Assembly: GCF_003149515.1 (NCBI RefSeq)
Contig: NZ_CP029145.1
Span: forward strand, 992,001-1,056,000
Direction: 5' to 3'
DNA: 64,000 bases
DNA from: Hymenobacter nivis
GTDB lineage: Bacteria; Bacteroidota; Bacteroidia; Cytophagales; Hymenobacteraceae
Shown: positions 46,384 to 55,749 of the stretch, one piece after another
How the letters are laid out: each line of letters opens with the position of its first letter
Numbering within the stretch: the stretch's first letter is position 1
The notes under the pieces: generated by a model
The model's database searches: none
Told to the model about the DNA's origin: nothing
What the model saw: the letters and a program-made list of their open reading frames with translations, nothing else
Translations under genes and position numbers: made by a program

Positions 46384-47188
46384 ATGTTTTCTATACGCCT
46401 CTACCTGCCTCTGTTACTGGCGCTTGCCCCGCTGGTATGCAAATCCCAAATGCTGACCGTGGCGCAGTACGAGGTGCTGCCCTTAGATAAGATTGACACA
46501 CTGCCGACTGACTTAGCCAACGACTCCTTGACCAAGGAGTTGCTAGCCCACCGCTCGGTAGAGAAACGCGTCCCCGTCGTGCGGGTCGCACAAACAACAT
46601 CGGCGGCGGCAGCTTTTGCCAAGAAGCCGCTGCCGTTTGCCGTGGCATCCCCGCAGCAGCTCGCCACCTACCTGACGCAGCCCTTTAAGGACGAAAAGCT
46701 AAAGGCGTGGGTACTATACGTGTGGATGGCAACCAACCTGAAGTACGACAAAAACCAGTACACGCCCGCCAAGCGCCACCTGATTCGCTTGAATCCATTG
46801 GAGGTGCTGCTGTACCGCAAAAGCATTTGCCAAGGCTACGCCAACCTTTTACTGCGAACTGGCGCAGAAAGCCCACCTCAGGGCGGTGGTGGCGACCGGT
46901 TGGTTCAAGGGCACGGTGCCGGGGTCGAAACCGGGGGAGCACGCGTGGAATCTGGTAAAAATCAACGGGCAGTGGGGAAATCTGGACGTGTTGTGCTACG
47001 ACCCGCTCTACCCGACGTACGATTTCTTACTGGACCCGAACGAGTTCCAACGCACGCATTACGCCAACAAGTTCTCCGACGACGAAGCCCTGCGCATTCT
47101 CAAGCAGTTTAAGCGCCTCAACCGGCAGCTATCCTATTTTCTGGTGCTGGGACCTCGACAAGCTACCCGCGTCGTTTGTAGCGCCTAA
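46384..47188 (+). pseudogene. secreted transglutaminase-like protein, frameshifted
   Basis: Signal peptide (LYLPLLLALAPLVCKSQ), then YVWMATNLKYDKNQYTP and SICQGYANL with the transglutaminase-fold catalytic Cys. The frame then breaks: one extra base near 46,847 must be skipped to continue FYCELAQKAHLRAVVATGWF, GEHAWNLVKINGQWGNLD (catalytic His) and YDPLYPTYDFLLDP. Skipping another shift near 47,150 gives a more natural end (DLDKLPASFVAPKNAGE). The catalytic Cys and His are in different frames, so the gene is most likely dead. A sequencing error is possible. Confidence 0.75.
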
Positions 47189-47261
47189 AAATGCGGGAGA
47201 ATGAATGGCGATAAATAGGTATTTTCGTGGTAGGTTTGGAGCTCACTAACCCCCATCCCCG

Positions 47262-47582
47262 ATGAGCCTGAGCGCCGATGAAACCGTTGCCCGCCTGAAA
47301 AATTATGAAACCGAAAACCAGCGGTTGGTTGCCGATGGGGAGTACCCCGGTCTATGGACCGAGGTCGTCTTGTTGGGCGACAACAATTTGGGCGTTGCCA
47401 GCGTGGAACCCAACGGGGATGACGCCACCGAAAGCGACGGGTTTGCCGTGGAGCCCGCCGTGTACGCGAAGCTCAGCGAGTTGCCCTCCTTTGTCCCCGA
47501 TAACCGCATGGATTTGGCAGCGTACGGACGCGGTCAGCGCCAAGTAGAGCTCGCAGCCGTCATAGCAGCCCTGCAATCCTAG
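47262..47582 (+). CDS. small acidic protein of unknown function
   Basis: 106 aa, acidic, cytosolic: MSLSADETVARLKNYETENQ, GLWTEVVLLGDNNLGVASVE, RMDLAAYGRGQRQVELAAVI. No family recognised. It is followed by a good terminator at 47627-47659, which supports it being a real transcription unit. Confidence 0.55.
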   Translation: MSLSADETVARLKNYETENQRLVADGEYPGLWTEVVLLGDNNLGVASVEPNGDDATESDGFAVEPAVYAKLSELPSFVPDNRMDLAAYGRGQRQVELAAVIAALQS

Positions 47583-47626
47583 TACCTTTACGTCAACTTG
47601 GTGGGTGACCATCATGTTGTCAATTC

Positions 47627-47659
47627 TGAAAACCCACGGTCCTGCTGTGGGTTTTTTTT
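47627..47659 (+). terminator. rho-independent terminator
   Basis: Stem AAAACCCAC / GTGGGTTTT with a nine-base loop and a long T-run. Confidence 0.85.
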
Positions 47660-47678
47660 GCGTCCGTAGGCAGCCTTG

Positions 47679-47737
47679 TGGACACCATCTTTCACGGTTC
47701 TTTTATTTAAGAAATTTATTTTGAAACATGGTGTCCA
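47679..47737. repeat. 10-bp perfect inverted repeat flanking AT-rich centre
   Basis: TGGACACCAT at 47679-47688 and ATGGTGTCCA at 47728-47737, with a 39-bp AT-rich interval. It lies directly downstream of the integrase remnant, the usual place of an attachment site. Confidence 0.55.
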
Positions 47738-47750
47738 ATCATTATTAAAC

Positions 47751-47924
47751 CTAAGCGGGTTTCCTCTTACTGTTTTCGGCTTTCACTGCCAGTGCGGCGG
47801 ATTCAATCTTAATGTACTTCTTGAGTTGGCTGTAGTCCTTACTCCCCAACATGGATAACAGGTCGGATTCGGTGAAGTGACCCGAATTGATGTTGCGGCT
47901 AATGAAACCGCGCCGGGCAGGTCT
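47751..47924 (-). pseudogene. C-terminal fragment of a second tyrosine recombinase
   Basis: 57 codons ending in TAG: ARRGFISRNINSGHFTESDL, then LSMLGSKDYSQLKKYIKIES and a basic tail. The Arg-containing ARRGF, the LGSKDY (normally LGHKDY) and the nucleophile in KKYIKI match the end of the catalytic domain of phage-type integrases. Everything upstream is gone (a TGA precedes it). It differs from the integrase at 21.2 kb, so it derives from another element. Confidence 0.72.
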
Positions 47925-47942
47925 TCATCACCCCGTGTAGTC

Positions 47943-48482
47943 TTAAAACAGCGACTGTTGTCCCGGTATAATAGCCCGGCTTACCACCGTGCCACTGGCG
48001 GTGCGGTGCACGGCGAAGTGCTTGGTTACCGGGTCCGATGCCAGAATCGGGGTGATGCCGCGAAACTCGTCGCCTATTTTCTTGGTGAAGGGTCCGTCCT
48101 CCGTGGCAAAGTAGGGAACGTTACGTTGCAGCATCTGCGCCAAAAGCTTCACGTCGTCCTTGACGCTGGCACGGTCTCGGTCGCCCCCAGGCTTCATGAA
48201 CGTGCTAAAATTGAGCTTACCCGCGAGCGCTCCGTCAAAGATGTCGAAACCCAAGGGTAGAAAGTTACCGAGCGGCAATTGCTTGATATCCCCCCGGGTG
48301 CAGAACTCCGCCACCACTATGCTCGACAGGAATAGTAAAAATCCGTGTTCGATGAGGAATTGGTAGAGGGCGAGCGCGGTGGCGTGGTTGGGGCGCTGGT
48401 CGTCAAAGACCGTAATCAAAAATCCGGTGTCAAGCAGAATCGACTTGTCAACGGCAACTGGGGCAGGGACACTCTTAGCCAT
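47943..48482 (-). CDS. PIN-domain ribonuclease-like protein
   Basis: 179 aa. PIN acidic residues are in place: Asp18 (ILLDTGFLITVFDD), Glu59 (SIVVAEFC), Asp109/110 (SVKDDVKLLAQML) and Glu128/Asp129 (YFATEDGPF). PIN nucleases are mostly RNases and often toxins of toxin-antitoxin pairs. It lies 19 bp after the 272-aa gene on the same strand. It is longer than a VapC toxin by about 40 residues, with an extra C-terminal strand region. Last gene of the five-gene cassette. Confidence 0.82.
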   Translation of the reverse strand: MAKSVPAPVAVDKSILLDTGFLITVFDDQRPNHATALALYQFLIEHGFLLFLSSIVVAEFCTRGDIKQLPLGNFLPLGFDIFDGALAGKLNFSTFMKPGGDRDRASVKDDVKLLAQMLQRNVPYFATEDGPFTKKIGDEFRGITPILASDPVTKHFAVHRTASGTVVSRAIIPGQQSLF

Positions 48483-48501
48483 GTGCTACGACGGGGGCGA
48501 A

Positions 48502-49320
48502 CTATTCACCTCGGAGTTGGGAAACCCAGTCCGTTAGGCTATCAATGCCAGCAAATGCCTTGGAAACCGCGCGGGTGGCGTTGGCGTGGCTGTCTTTATC
48601 AAACGTAGGGGCGTACTTCACGAACTGTCCCAATTCCAGATTTCGCAAATCCCCCGATTTATACTGACGCTCTGCCTTCACTCGCATGACCACTTCATGA
48701 TAGACGAGGTTGGCTTCCTGCTGCGCGAGTTGCTGTTCGCTGGCGGCTACTTTGTAATGGTTTTGCCCTACCTCAATGGTGAGCCCGGTTTTGTTGACCC
48801 CGCCCAGCGACAGGATACGTCCGCTGAGGTACAGTTCGGTGGGCAGCCACAAATCTTCCGCTGCTTCGACCAAGGTCGTGTAGCGGTCAATGATCAACAG
48901 GGGCTGGTCCCCGTGCTGGGGGTCAAGCACCTGGTACACGTCCCCATAAGCCTGCGCCTGCTGAAACCAGGTGTGTATCACGCGGCGCTGCTTCGGCAGT
49001 AGTGCTTCTAGCTGCACTCCTACCACCGTGTTGCCCTCCGCGTCCTGGGTACGCAGGGGACGTAGCGCCTGCACCAGGCGCAGCGCCCGCTCCTGCCGCG
49101 ACCGGGACGAGCGAGTGCGCAGTTGCGCGGACCCCTCCTCGTAGCGCAGGGTAATCGGCTCTTCGGCACGCTCAGCGGCAGTGGTCGTTTCCGGACGCAA
49201 CAGGTCCTCGACCTCACCGATGAATCGCTTAAGCTCTGCCACGTCCCACGTATCGGGACTAATGGGCGAGCCGTTACGCTGCCCTTTAAGCTTAAATACC
49301 AATTCGGTACGCGCGGTCAT
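48502..49320 (-). CDS. unknown protein paired with PIN nuclease
   Basis: 272 aa from ATG 49320 (a TTG just upstream is unlikely). N-terminal TELVFKLKGQRNGSPISPDT, then WDVAELKRFIGEVEDLL, QERALRLVQALRPLRTQD and a beta-rich C-terminal half (ELYLSGRILSLGGVNKTGLT, NLVYHEVVMRVKAERQYKSG). No catalytic motif. Tight linkage to the PIN gene suggests a partner or immunity role, but its size is unlike a classical antitoxin. Confidence 0.65.
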   Translation of the reverse strand: MTARTELVFKLKGQRNGSPISPDTWDVAELKRFIGEVEDLLRPETTTAAERAEEPITLRYEEGSAQLRTRSSRSRQERALRLVQALRPLRTQDAEGNTVVGVQLEALLPKQRRVIHTWFQQAQAYGDVYQVLDPQHGDQPLLIIDRYTTLVEAAEDLWLPTELYLSGRILSLGGVNKTGLTIEVGQNHYKVAASEQQLAQQEANLVYHEVVMRVKAERQYKSGDLRNLELGQFVKYAPTFDKDSHANATRAVSKAFAGIDSLTDWVSQLRGE

Positions 49321-49442
49321 CAATCGGGGTGCTGCTCATGGCAGCCAGTTGAAGGGGGGCGAAGATACGGTGCCACCCTTATTAGCAAGACAAATTCAAA
49401 GCCGAGTAAGTTGTAACGGACTCACGTTTTGCATCGGATTCA

Positions 49443-52400
49443 TTACCCTTGTGCACGGCAGTGTGGTGGCTGCTCAAATACTGCCTTGATAGCACCAATA
49501 AGTTGAGTGAACGTCTGTTGGCGCGTGCTGATAAATTTGTGGGTGATGAACACTTTGCTTTCGTGCAGCGCTGACACGTCGAGCCACACGTTATCCTGCG
49601 GGGTTTTTTCTAGCCTCTCGGCAGCGGCAATGTCGTCGTATACCGGCTGCAAGGGCTGACTTATATCGACGACATACACCAGGTTCTGCCGCACATATTC
49701 TTCATCCACTTCTTCGGCGGGTTTGTCGCGCCCGATGACGCAGAGTGCAAACGGGTCCTTGTTTTCTGCTGCCCGCTTTGCCTGCGAACGCGCTAGCCGA
49801 ATAGGTTGGGCATTGCTTGTGCTGTACGATTTCAGTTCCAAATAAAACGCCTTGAAGTTTACGAGATCGGCATTGTGAATAACAAAATCGTACGACCCAA
49901 TGCCTTTGTAATCAATCTGTGCCACGGTCGTAGTGCTATCCTGCCCCGACTCAATGCGCACGGTGATGTTCTCTTTTGTAAGCGCGGCAGCGAATGCCTT
50001 TTCCATGAGGGCACCGATACGCTGTAGAAACCGGAAGCTTGAGTAGTCATCCTGCAACTGCTTGGCGTTGCGTACCACTTGGGTAAGGAGGTCGTTCGAT
50101 GGCGCCAATTTTACTAACTCAAGGAGCTTTTTTAAGTCCACTTCGGACCTGGCGATAGCCGCTAAATCCGACAGTTTGCCTTCGTGACGCATCAACTCAA
50201 GGACTTCTTCACTTTTGCCGTTGCGCTCTACCGTCAGGCGGAAATAAGTACTGGCAGCTTGGGCGCGGAACTGCGTCAAGTACCTTTTCGCCAGCTCATC
50301 GTTATGGGGGTTGAGGCACCAGCCCAGCAAGTCCAGCAGCTCGGCACGATTGTTTTCGTGTTGGTGGTCGGCGTACAGTACCTTGTTAGCAAAGCTCACC
50401 AAGTCATTGCCCAACTGGTCGAAAGTGTAGGAGTTGAGCAGGGTCAGGTCCACTCCTTTTGCCAGCAGTTTAGGCTCCCAATCCTGCTTCTCATCGCATG
50501 CTTTCAGAATACGCAGCAACGTGTCGTCTAGTGGCAGCTCAGGCGTCCCGGCGTTGTGCAGCTCGGCGTAAGGACGTAATTCTTTTTTTCGATTGGGTAC
50601 GATGCTACCTATCTTCAGCAATGGCTCCATCTTGGACGATTTCGCCAGAAAGCCCAGGTAGCCATTCAACCAAGCGAGTGCCGCAGTCTCGGAATCGGCA
50701 CCACTGTTGCCCAACTGGGTGGCAAGCTCCGCCAGGTTACCGCAACGGGTAATTTGAGTGTTTAAATGCAACACCAGCAACTCGCTGGCGCGCTCAAAGC
50801 TCAACGTCGCCAAGTAGGGCACTTCCAATAAATCTTCCTCGAAATGCAGCAGTTGCTTGGCAAAACTAAAAAGCTGGCGGCGCAGGTTGTTGTCGCGCGC
50901 ACTAGGCGAAGTCAATTGCAGCATTCTTACGAGGATGCCCACGGCGTCGGGCAGCCGTAAAAAGCTAGCGTCCAGTCCTTCTACTTGTTCACCAACTTTC
51001 AGGGCGTCACTTATCGCGCCCGATGCATCGCTTAGCCCGCGGCTTTTGTGGGTGTCGTCGGGTAAACGCACCCCCAGGTGCAGCAACTCATTACGCCAAG
51101 GCAATCCAAGCTCCTCCAACACGTTGAGTACCGGGGGCGCGATGGGGTCGGTGCCGCGCTCTAGCCATAATTCGCCAAGTTTACGCAGTTCGTTTTCTTG
51201 ATTCGGTACCACGGCGTGGTCATGGAGCAACGCGAGCTGTTGCTGCTGCGCCAGAAACTCGTAGAGGCGGTTGAGCCATGCCAGCCGGCTTGCCGTGTCG
51301 GTACCACAGGGCAACTGGTCGAGGTGCGGGTGCGTTGCCACCAGTTCCACCAGTTGCCTGGCGTCGAGTAGCAGCGGTAGTTGCCAGCTTTCCATCTCGG
51401 CTTCCACGCCCAGTGCCTCAATCCAGCGAGCTTGTAAGTCGCTGGTGGGCACGTGTTCCGCGCCCAGGTAGTCGTGCGTTAGCTCCCACAAAGCATGGTG
51501 GTCGGCAGCCTTGGGGGTACCACCCGTTGGCAAGCGGTGACGCGGCACTCGCACTGTGCGCAACGGCTCACTGGTACCCGCGGCGGATTCGACCAACGGC
51601 ATGTCAAGTAGTAACGCTCGGTAACTGCGCTGCAAGGGCTTGTACCAATTGCGCAACGCGAGGTCGTCGAGGTGTCGAGGTTCGGGTAAGTGAGTTCTTG
51701 CCAGCACGAAACGGTTTCGCGTAGTCGGCTGCTCCAGCAACCAGTGGCTTAGCACTAAGGCGGCGCGCTGCCCGGCTTCCAGCACGGTACGGTTGTGGCT
51801 AGGCTTATCGCCGGAGGCGGCGGGGTCGGCATTATTCAGAAAAACACTGTCGCGCCGCTCGGTTGGAAAGAGGGTTTGCCCATTCAGCACAAAAGGCAAG
51901 TAAAACCGCTCGGTGCCGATGAGCGGGAAGTCGCGGTACAGGCGTGGTTCGCTATCGGTGTCGGGGGCGAGCACCAGGTCGGTGAAGTTGTCCACCGGCG
52001 CTAGCAGCCGCAGCCTCACGGGCTCGGTTTGCTCGTATGCGACAAAGCAATGGTGCTTTGGATGGCTCGCGTCGAGAGAATGCTGCACCGTCACGCCGTA
52101 GCGAACGATGCCGGGCGTCGCAGTCCCCTCGGCGTCTGAGGCAGCCACTTTATTACAGGTGTACGTTTCCTCACTGCCATTGGCGTGGCGCACCCGCACC
52201 TGCTTAATTTTGCCGTGTAGGTTCACCAGGGTGGCGGGAAGAGCATTTATCAGGTCGTCCAAGCCGGCAACGGCAGCCGCGCGGTTGGCTGGGGTATTGA
52301 GTTGGTAACAAAATGCGGTGTCTAGGTCAGTTTCGCGCCGGGCAGCCTCGTAGTCGGTCCGCCACGGAAAAGCAGGGTTGCGGTCGTCTTGTGGCAATTT

Positions 52401-52886
52401 CTCTAATGCCTGCTTGATGCTGGCTTGCAGCGCCTCCGACGTTTTACCAGAACGGTCAAGCTTCATTTCTAGCCCTCGGTGCGCACCGTTTGCGCGCGCC
52501 ACGTAGCCCGAGACGACAATCACATCGGAGAGTAAGTGGGTGCTAATGAAACCCGTGCCAAACTTGCCCGTGATATCGGCATCTTCGCTGCCGGGCGGCT
52601 TCGAGCTGACCTGCTGCACCAAGCTCGTGAGTTGCTTCGCCGTGAACGGGTCTCCGTTATGGCGGAACGTGAGCGCCTCGTCCGTCAATTCCAACGCTAC
52701 GGACACGCCTCTTTCCCAGCGCTGCGGCGAGAGGTCTTTAGCGTTTTGCAACAACTCCCACACCCACCGCCGCTTTGACAATTCACCGTCGTTACGCACT
52801 TGGTCTAGAATCTGCAAAATCTTATCCGCCGACAATTTATAGTTGTTGTCGAGCTGGCTTTGTTCAAAATCGGATAGCTCCGCCAT
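49443..52886 (-). CDS. GHKL (Hsp90/sacsin-like) ATPase with C-terminal nuclease-like domain
   Basis: 1147 aa from the ATG at 52886. The N-terminal GHKL ATP site shows the N-box WELLQNAKD (Glu44, Asn48), FRHNGDPF (74-81) and GKFGTGF (107-113), as in sacsin-type ATPases. A long helical middle follows. Near residues 985-1020, IGSYDFVIHN ... AFYLELKSYS gives the Asp...Glu-x-Lys spacing of a PD-(D/E)XK or DUF3883-like nuclease fold. Such ATPase-nuclease proteins occur in defence islands. The whole combination with its neighbours is not a system I can name. Confidence 0.8.
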   Translation of the reverse strand: MAELSDFEQSQLDNNYKLSADKILQILDQVRNDGELSKRRWVWELLQNAKDLSPQRWERGVSVALELTDEALTFRHNGDPFTAKQLTSLVQQVSSKPPGSEDADITGKFGTGFISTHLLSDVIVVSGYVARANGAHRGLEMKLDRSGKTSEALQASIKQALEKLPQDDRNPAFPWRTDYEAARRETDLDTAFCYQLNTPANRAAAVAGLDDLINALPATLVNLHGKIKQVRVRHANGSEETYTCNKVAASDAEGTATPGIVRYGVTVQHSLDASHPKHHCFVAYEQTEPVRLRLLAPVDNFTDLVLAPDTDSEPRLYRDFPLIGTERFYLPFVLNGQTLFPTERRDSVFLNNADPAASGDKPSHNRTVLEAGQRAALVLSHWLLEQPTTRNRFVLARTHLPEPRHLDDLALRNWYKPLQRSYRALLLDMPLVESAAGTSEPLRTVRVPRHRLPTGGTPKAADHHALWELTHDYLGAEHVPTSDLQARWIEALGVEAEMESWQLPLLLDARQLVELVATHPHLDQLPCGTDTASRLAWLNRLYEFLAQQQQLALLHDHAVVPNQENELRKLGELWLERGTDPIAPPVLNVLEELGLPWRNELLHLGVRLPDDTHKSRGLSDASGAISDALKVGEQVEGLDASFLRLPDAVGILVRMLQLTSPSARDNNLRRQLFSFAKQLLHFEEDLLEVPYLATLSFERASELLVLHLNTQITRCGNLAELATQLGNSGADSETAALAWLNGYLGFLAKSSKMEPLLKIGSIVPNRKKELRPYAELHNAGTPELPLDDTLLRILKACDEKQDWEPKLLAKGVDLTLLNSYTFDQLGNDLVSFANKVLYADHQHENNRAELLDLLGWCLNPHNDELAKRYLTQFRAQAASTYFRLTVERNGKSEEVLELMRHEGKLSDLAAIARSEVDLKKLLELVKLAPSNDLLTQVVRNAKQLQDDYSSFRFLQRIGALMEKAFAAALTKENITVRIESGQDSTTTVAQIDYKGIGSYDFVIHNADLVNFKAFYLELKSYSTSNAQPIRLARSQAKRAAENKDPFALCVIGRDKPAEEVDEEYVRQNLVYVVDISQPLQPVYDDIAAAERLEKTPQDNVWLDVSALHESKVFITHKFISTRQQTFTQLIGAIKAVFEQPPHCRAQG

Positions 52887-52949
52887 AAAGAAAGAAATAT
52901 AGTAAACGGTGAGAATTTGTCTGATTAAAACTGGGCGGTCGGGTGCCAA

Positions 52950-53981
52950 TCAACGTAGCGGCTCAGCCGAGCCTCTACTCCGGGGACTGGGCACGGGGGC
53001 TGCCAATCCCACCCGCTCTACTGCCTGAAAGCCGCCCGTTTTTGTGAACTTCATCGTGTGGGTGAAGTTGCGCATCGAGTCGGAAGGGTCGAGTGCCGTA
53101 AAATTCAGTGTTTCCAACGTCGCCCGGGGCATCGAGGCGGAGGCAATGACATGGCGTTCGATTTGTCCCGTAGCCGGATTAAGCTGCTCAACGAGGGCGT
53201 GGGTGACCACCTGCGCGACGGGCAGGTGCGCAAATACCTCACGGGCAACCCGGAGCAGCGCGCCGCACACTAAATCCTGGTACAACTCATTGAATTTGCT
53301 CAGGGACAATTTCTTGCGCGAGAGCTTACCGCTGGCGAGCTGCGAGACGACGAAGTCGGGGATGACTTCCGCCGTTCGCACGTGCACATCTACTTCTACG
53401 TGGTCAGCCGTGAACGTAAACTCTAGGTGAGATCCCAAGTGCTCAATTCCCGCGAAGGGTGCGAAGGCGTCTAGCACGGAGGAATACACCTCGGCATTTT
53501 TTGCTAGCACCTGCGCGGCGAGTTCCTGGCGCTCTTGCCAATCGGCGTATTGGCGGGTATGGTTTGCCTGCTGTTCCAGGGTCACCTGCTGGTCGCACTG
53601 GCGGGCGGTCGCCACCGCCTGCGCTAACTGCTCCTGCTTCTTCGGACCCCGCTTGAAAAGCCTATCCAAAAAGCCCGGTTGGTAGCCCGCCAAGGCGGCT
53701 TGGGCATTCCGCTCGTGCTCAACACTGGGCGTTGGCACACCCGGCGCTTTTTCCTGCTGCACCGCTGCCCAGTTTAGCTCGGGACTACAGTCGTGGTGGA
53801 CCGACCCGATAACGGCAAGGTAATCGTTGTACGTTGCCACTGCCTGTGCCGCACTGGTCACTACTTGTTCCTTTTGCAATTGCTTGAATTGCTGCGCGGC
53901 GATGCGCGAACGACGTTGCTGGTCACGTTCGATGCGCCGGGCAGTGGCGGCGAACGAGCGGGCGGCTCCTTTCCAACTCAT
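52950..53981 (-). CDS. unknown cytosolic protein of five-gene cassette
   Basis: 343 aa from ATG 53981 (MSWKGAARSFAATARRIERD). The first 200 residues are strongly helical and charged, probably coiled coil (RIAAQQFKQLQKEQVVTSAA, QVLAKNAEVYSSVLDAFAPF). The C-terminal part is beta-rich (GSHLEFTFTADHVEVDVHVR, RHVIASASMPRATLETLNF). No family recognised. Spaced 63 bp from the GHKL gene downstream and 43 bp from the DUF4041 gene upstream. The open frame extends 130 codons further upstream but would overlap the DUF4041 gene, so it is rejected. Confidence 0.65.
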   Translation of the reverse strand: MSWKGAARSFAATARRIERDQQRRSRIAAQQFKQLQKEQVVTSAAQAVATYNDYLAVIGSVHHDCSPELNWAAVQQEKAPGVPTPSVEHERNAQAALAGYQPGFLDRLFKRGPKKQEQLAQAVATARQCDQQVTLEQQANHTRQYADWQERQELAAQVLAKNAEVYSSVLDAFAPFAGIEHLGSHLEFTFTADHVEVDVHVRTAEVIPDFVVSQLASGKLSRKKLSLSKFNELYQDLVCGALLRVAREVFAHLPVAQVVTHALVEQLNPATGQIERHVIASASMPRATLETLNFTALDPSDSMRNFTHTMKFTKTGGFQAVERVGLAAPVPSPRSRGSAEPLR

Positions 53982-54024
53982 GGGTACGGGACGGGCGGTA
54001 GTGGGGGTTAACGAACGGTAAGGG

Positions 54025-55749
54025 TTAAGCTTCCTGCTCTTCGGCTGCCACTTCCGCTTCGGAAGGAGCATTTTCCAACTGAAATTTTTCCCACTCCGCC
54101 TGGTCGAGCGTATTGTTGGCGAGGGCTTGTTCAATCGCCAAGCTCTCGCGGTATTCGCGGGCTTCGGCTGCCAGGGTCCACTGGGTCGCAATGCCCAGCC
54201 GCTCAATCTCGGCGCGAATCTGGGCGAGGTCCACGCGGAAGAACTCCTTGCGGGGGTTGGCTTTGTTGAGCTGGCAACGCAAGAAGTGCCGGTGCAGGTC
54301 ACGCTCCAGCGCGGGGGCATCGTCGCTGAAGAGCAGCGCGTGGACGTCGAATGCGAACGGCACCGACGCATCGCCCAGCTCCCGCACCCGGTCGAGGGGT
54401 TCGAGCCGGCGCGTCATCCCAATCTTGTAGACGTGTTCGCCAAACGACCCGATATTGGAGATGACGTAGACGTGCCCCGACTTGGTTTGCTGCGCCATCG
54501 ACAGCGCCCGTTGGTTCTTCTCCTGGGCAGCGCGCAACTTGCCTTCCAACTCCCGCAACTGCGCCTCAAAGGCTTCCCGCTGGGCTTCCGAGGCTTTCGC
54601 CGCTTGTTGCTGCACCCGGTCAATTGTTTTCTGAATGGTCTCTTCCTGCTTCGCGGCATCGCGCTGGGCTTTCTCAAATTCGCGGCGGGCTTTTTCTTCC
54701 TCCCGAATCTGCTCCCGAATCTGCCGCTGCTCCTCGCGCTCGCGCAACTTCAACTCGTGCGCCACGGTCGCCCAGCGTAACTCCTCCAAGCGAGCAGCGA
54801 GGTACTCCGGGGCAATGTGGGCGTCTTTAAAGGGCTTGCCCAGGTTATTAACCAAGGCGTAGGCATCCTTGATTTGCTGGGTGAGCGTTCCGACGTTGTC
54901 GTGCTTGACGCTGGTCAGAATGGTGTCCACCTTTCCGTTGAACGCATCGGTGACGAAGTTCTCGGCACTGGTGCTGCGCACCGCCTCTACGTACCCGCAC
55001 TTGGCGGCGGTGCGCGCGCGGACCATGAGCCGGGTGCGTTCCCGCGCCTTTTTCAACTCCTCCCCCGCCTCCGTATGCCCAAAGTCGGCAGCTAGCTCAT
55101 CGAGCAGGGTATAGGAGGGAACCAGGTACTGGTCGCCGTAGCCATTTACCGTATTCTTGAGCGCTTGGATGATTTTTTCCAACCCCGTCGCGTTGCGGGC
55201 AGCCGCCAGCGCTTCGCCCGCAATTTCCTCGGCGCGCTGGTTTGCCGTAGCCACGATGCGGGCGGCTTCGCGGCTGGCGTTGAGAAGCAGGTTATCGGCT
55301 TGCGTTTGAAGCACGCGGGCTTTCATCCCCGCTTGCTCCTGCATTTGCTTGCCCTCGGCGCGGGTACTTGCCAATTCCTGAGTGGCAGTTGCCCGTAGCT
55401 CCCCCGCCTCCTGGTGGGCACGGGTCAGGACGGTTCGCGCCTCGGTATCGGCAGCCGTCCGTACCGTGTCCGCCTCCCGCTGGGCACGGGCAAGTTGCGC
55501 CTGGGTTTCCACGTCGGCGGTTGCTCGAATTTGCTGGGCGTACTGGTTGGCGTCCGGGATGACGCGGTACGCACTAAGCTGGGCTAGCTCCTCGCGCAAT
55601 TGCACCTCGCGGACAGCCCCGGCTTGGTGCTGCTCCTCAGCGGTAGCCAAGGATTGGGCGAGCGCAGCTTCCTTTTTAGTGGCTTTGCGGTGCTGAGTAA
55701 CTAAAACGGCGAGTAAGACGAGGAGAAGAATAAGTAGGACTGCAACCAT
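54025..55749 (-). CDS. membrane-anchored DUF4041 / T5orf172 (GIY-YIG) protein
   Basis: 574 aa. One N-terminal membrane helix (MVAVLLILLLVLLAVLV), a long coiled coil (about 20-190), then a DUF4041-like part (YLVPSYTLLDELAADFGHTE, VDTILTSVKHDNVGTLTQQI), another coiled coil (RQIREQIREEEKARREFEKA), and from ~424 the T5orf172 form of the GIY-YIG fold (SGHVYVISNIGSFGEHVYKI, GMTRRLEPLDRVREL, LERDLHRHF). Related proteins occur in phages and in defence loci, where they may cut DNA near the membrane. First gene of the cassette running to 47.9 kb. Confidence 0.85.
   Translation of the reverse strand: MVAVLLILLLVLLAVLVTQHRKATKKEAALAQSLATAEEQHQAGAVREVQLREELAQLSAYRVIPDANQYAQQIRATADVETQAQLARAQREADTVRTAADTEARTVLTRAHQEAGELRATATQELASTRAEGKQMQEQAGMKARVLQTQADNLLLNASREAARIVATANQRAEEIAGEALAAARNATGLEKIIQALKNTVNGYGDQYLVPSYTLLDELAADFGHTEAGEELKKARERTRLMVRARTAAKCGYVEAVRSTSAENFVTDAFNGKVDTILTSVKHDNVGTLTQQIKDAYALVNNLGKPFKDAHIAPEYLAARLEELRWATVAHELKLREREEQRQIREQIREEEKARREFEKAQRDAAKQEETIQKTIDRVQQQAAKASEAQREAFEAQLRELEGKLRAAQEKNQRALSMAQQTKSGHVYVISNIGSFGEHVYKIGMTRRLEPLDRVRELGDASVPFAFDVHALLFSDDAPALERDLHRHFLRCQLNKANPRKEFFRVDLAQIRAEIERLGIATQWTLAAEAREYRESLAIEQALANNTLDQAEWEKFQLENAPSEAEVAAEEQEA

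Noticed and set aside
54127..54780. 217-codon plus-strand frame opposite DUF4041
   Set aside because: Leu/Phe-rich antisense of a Glu/Arg/Gln coiled coil.
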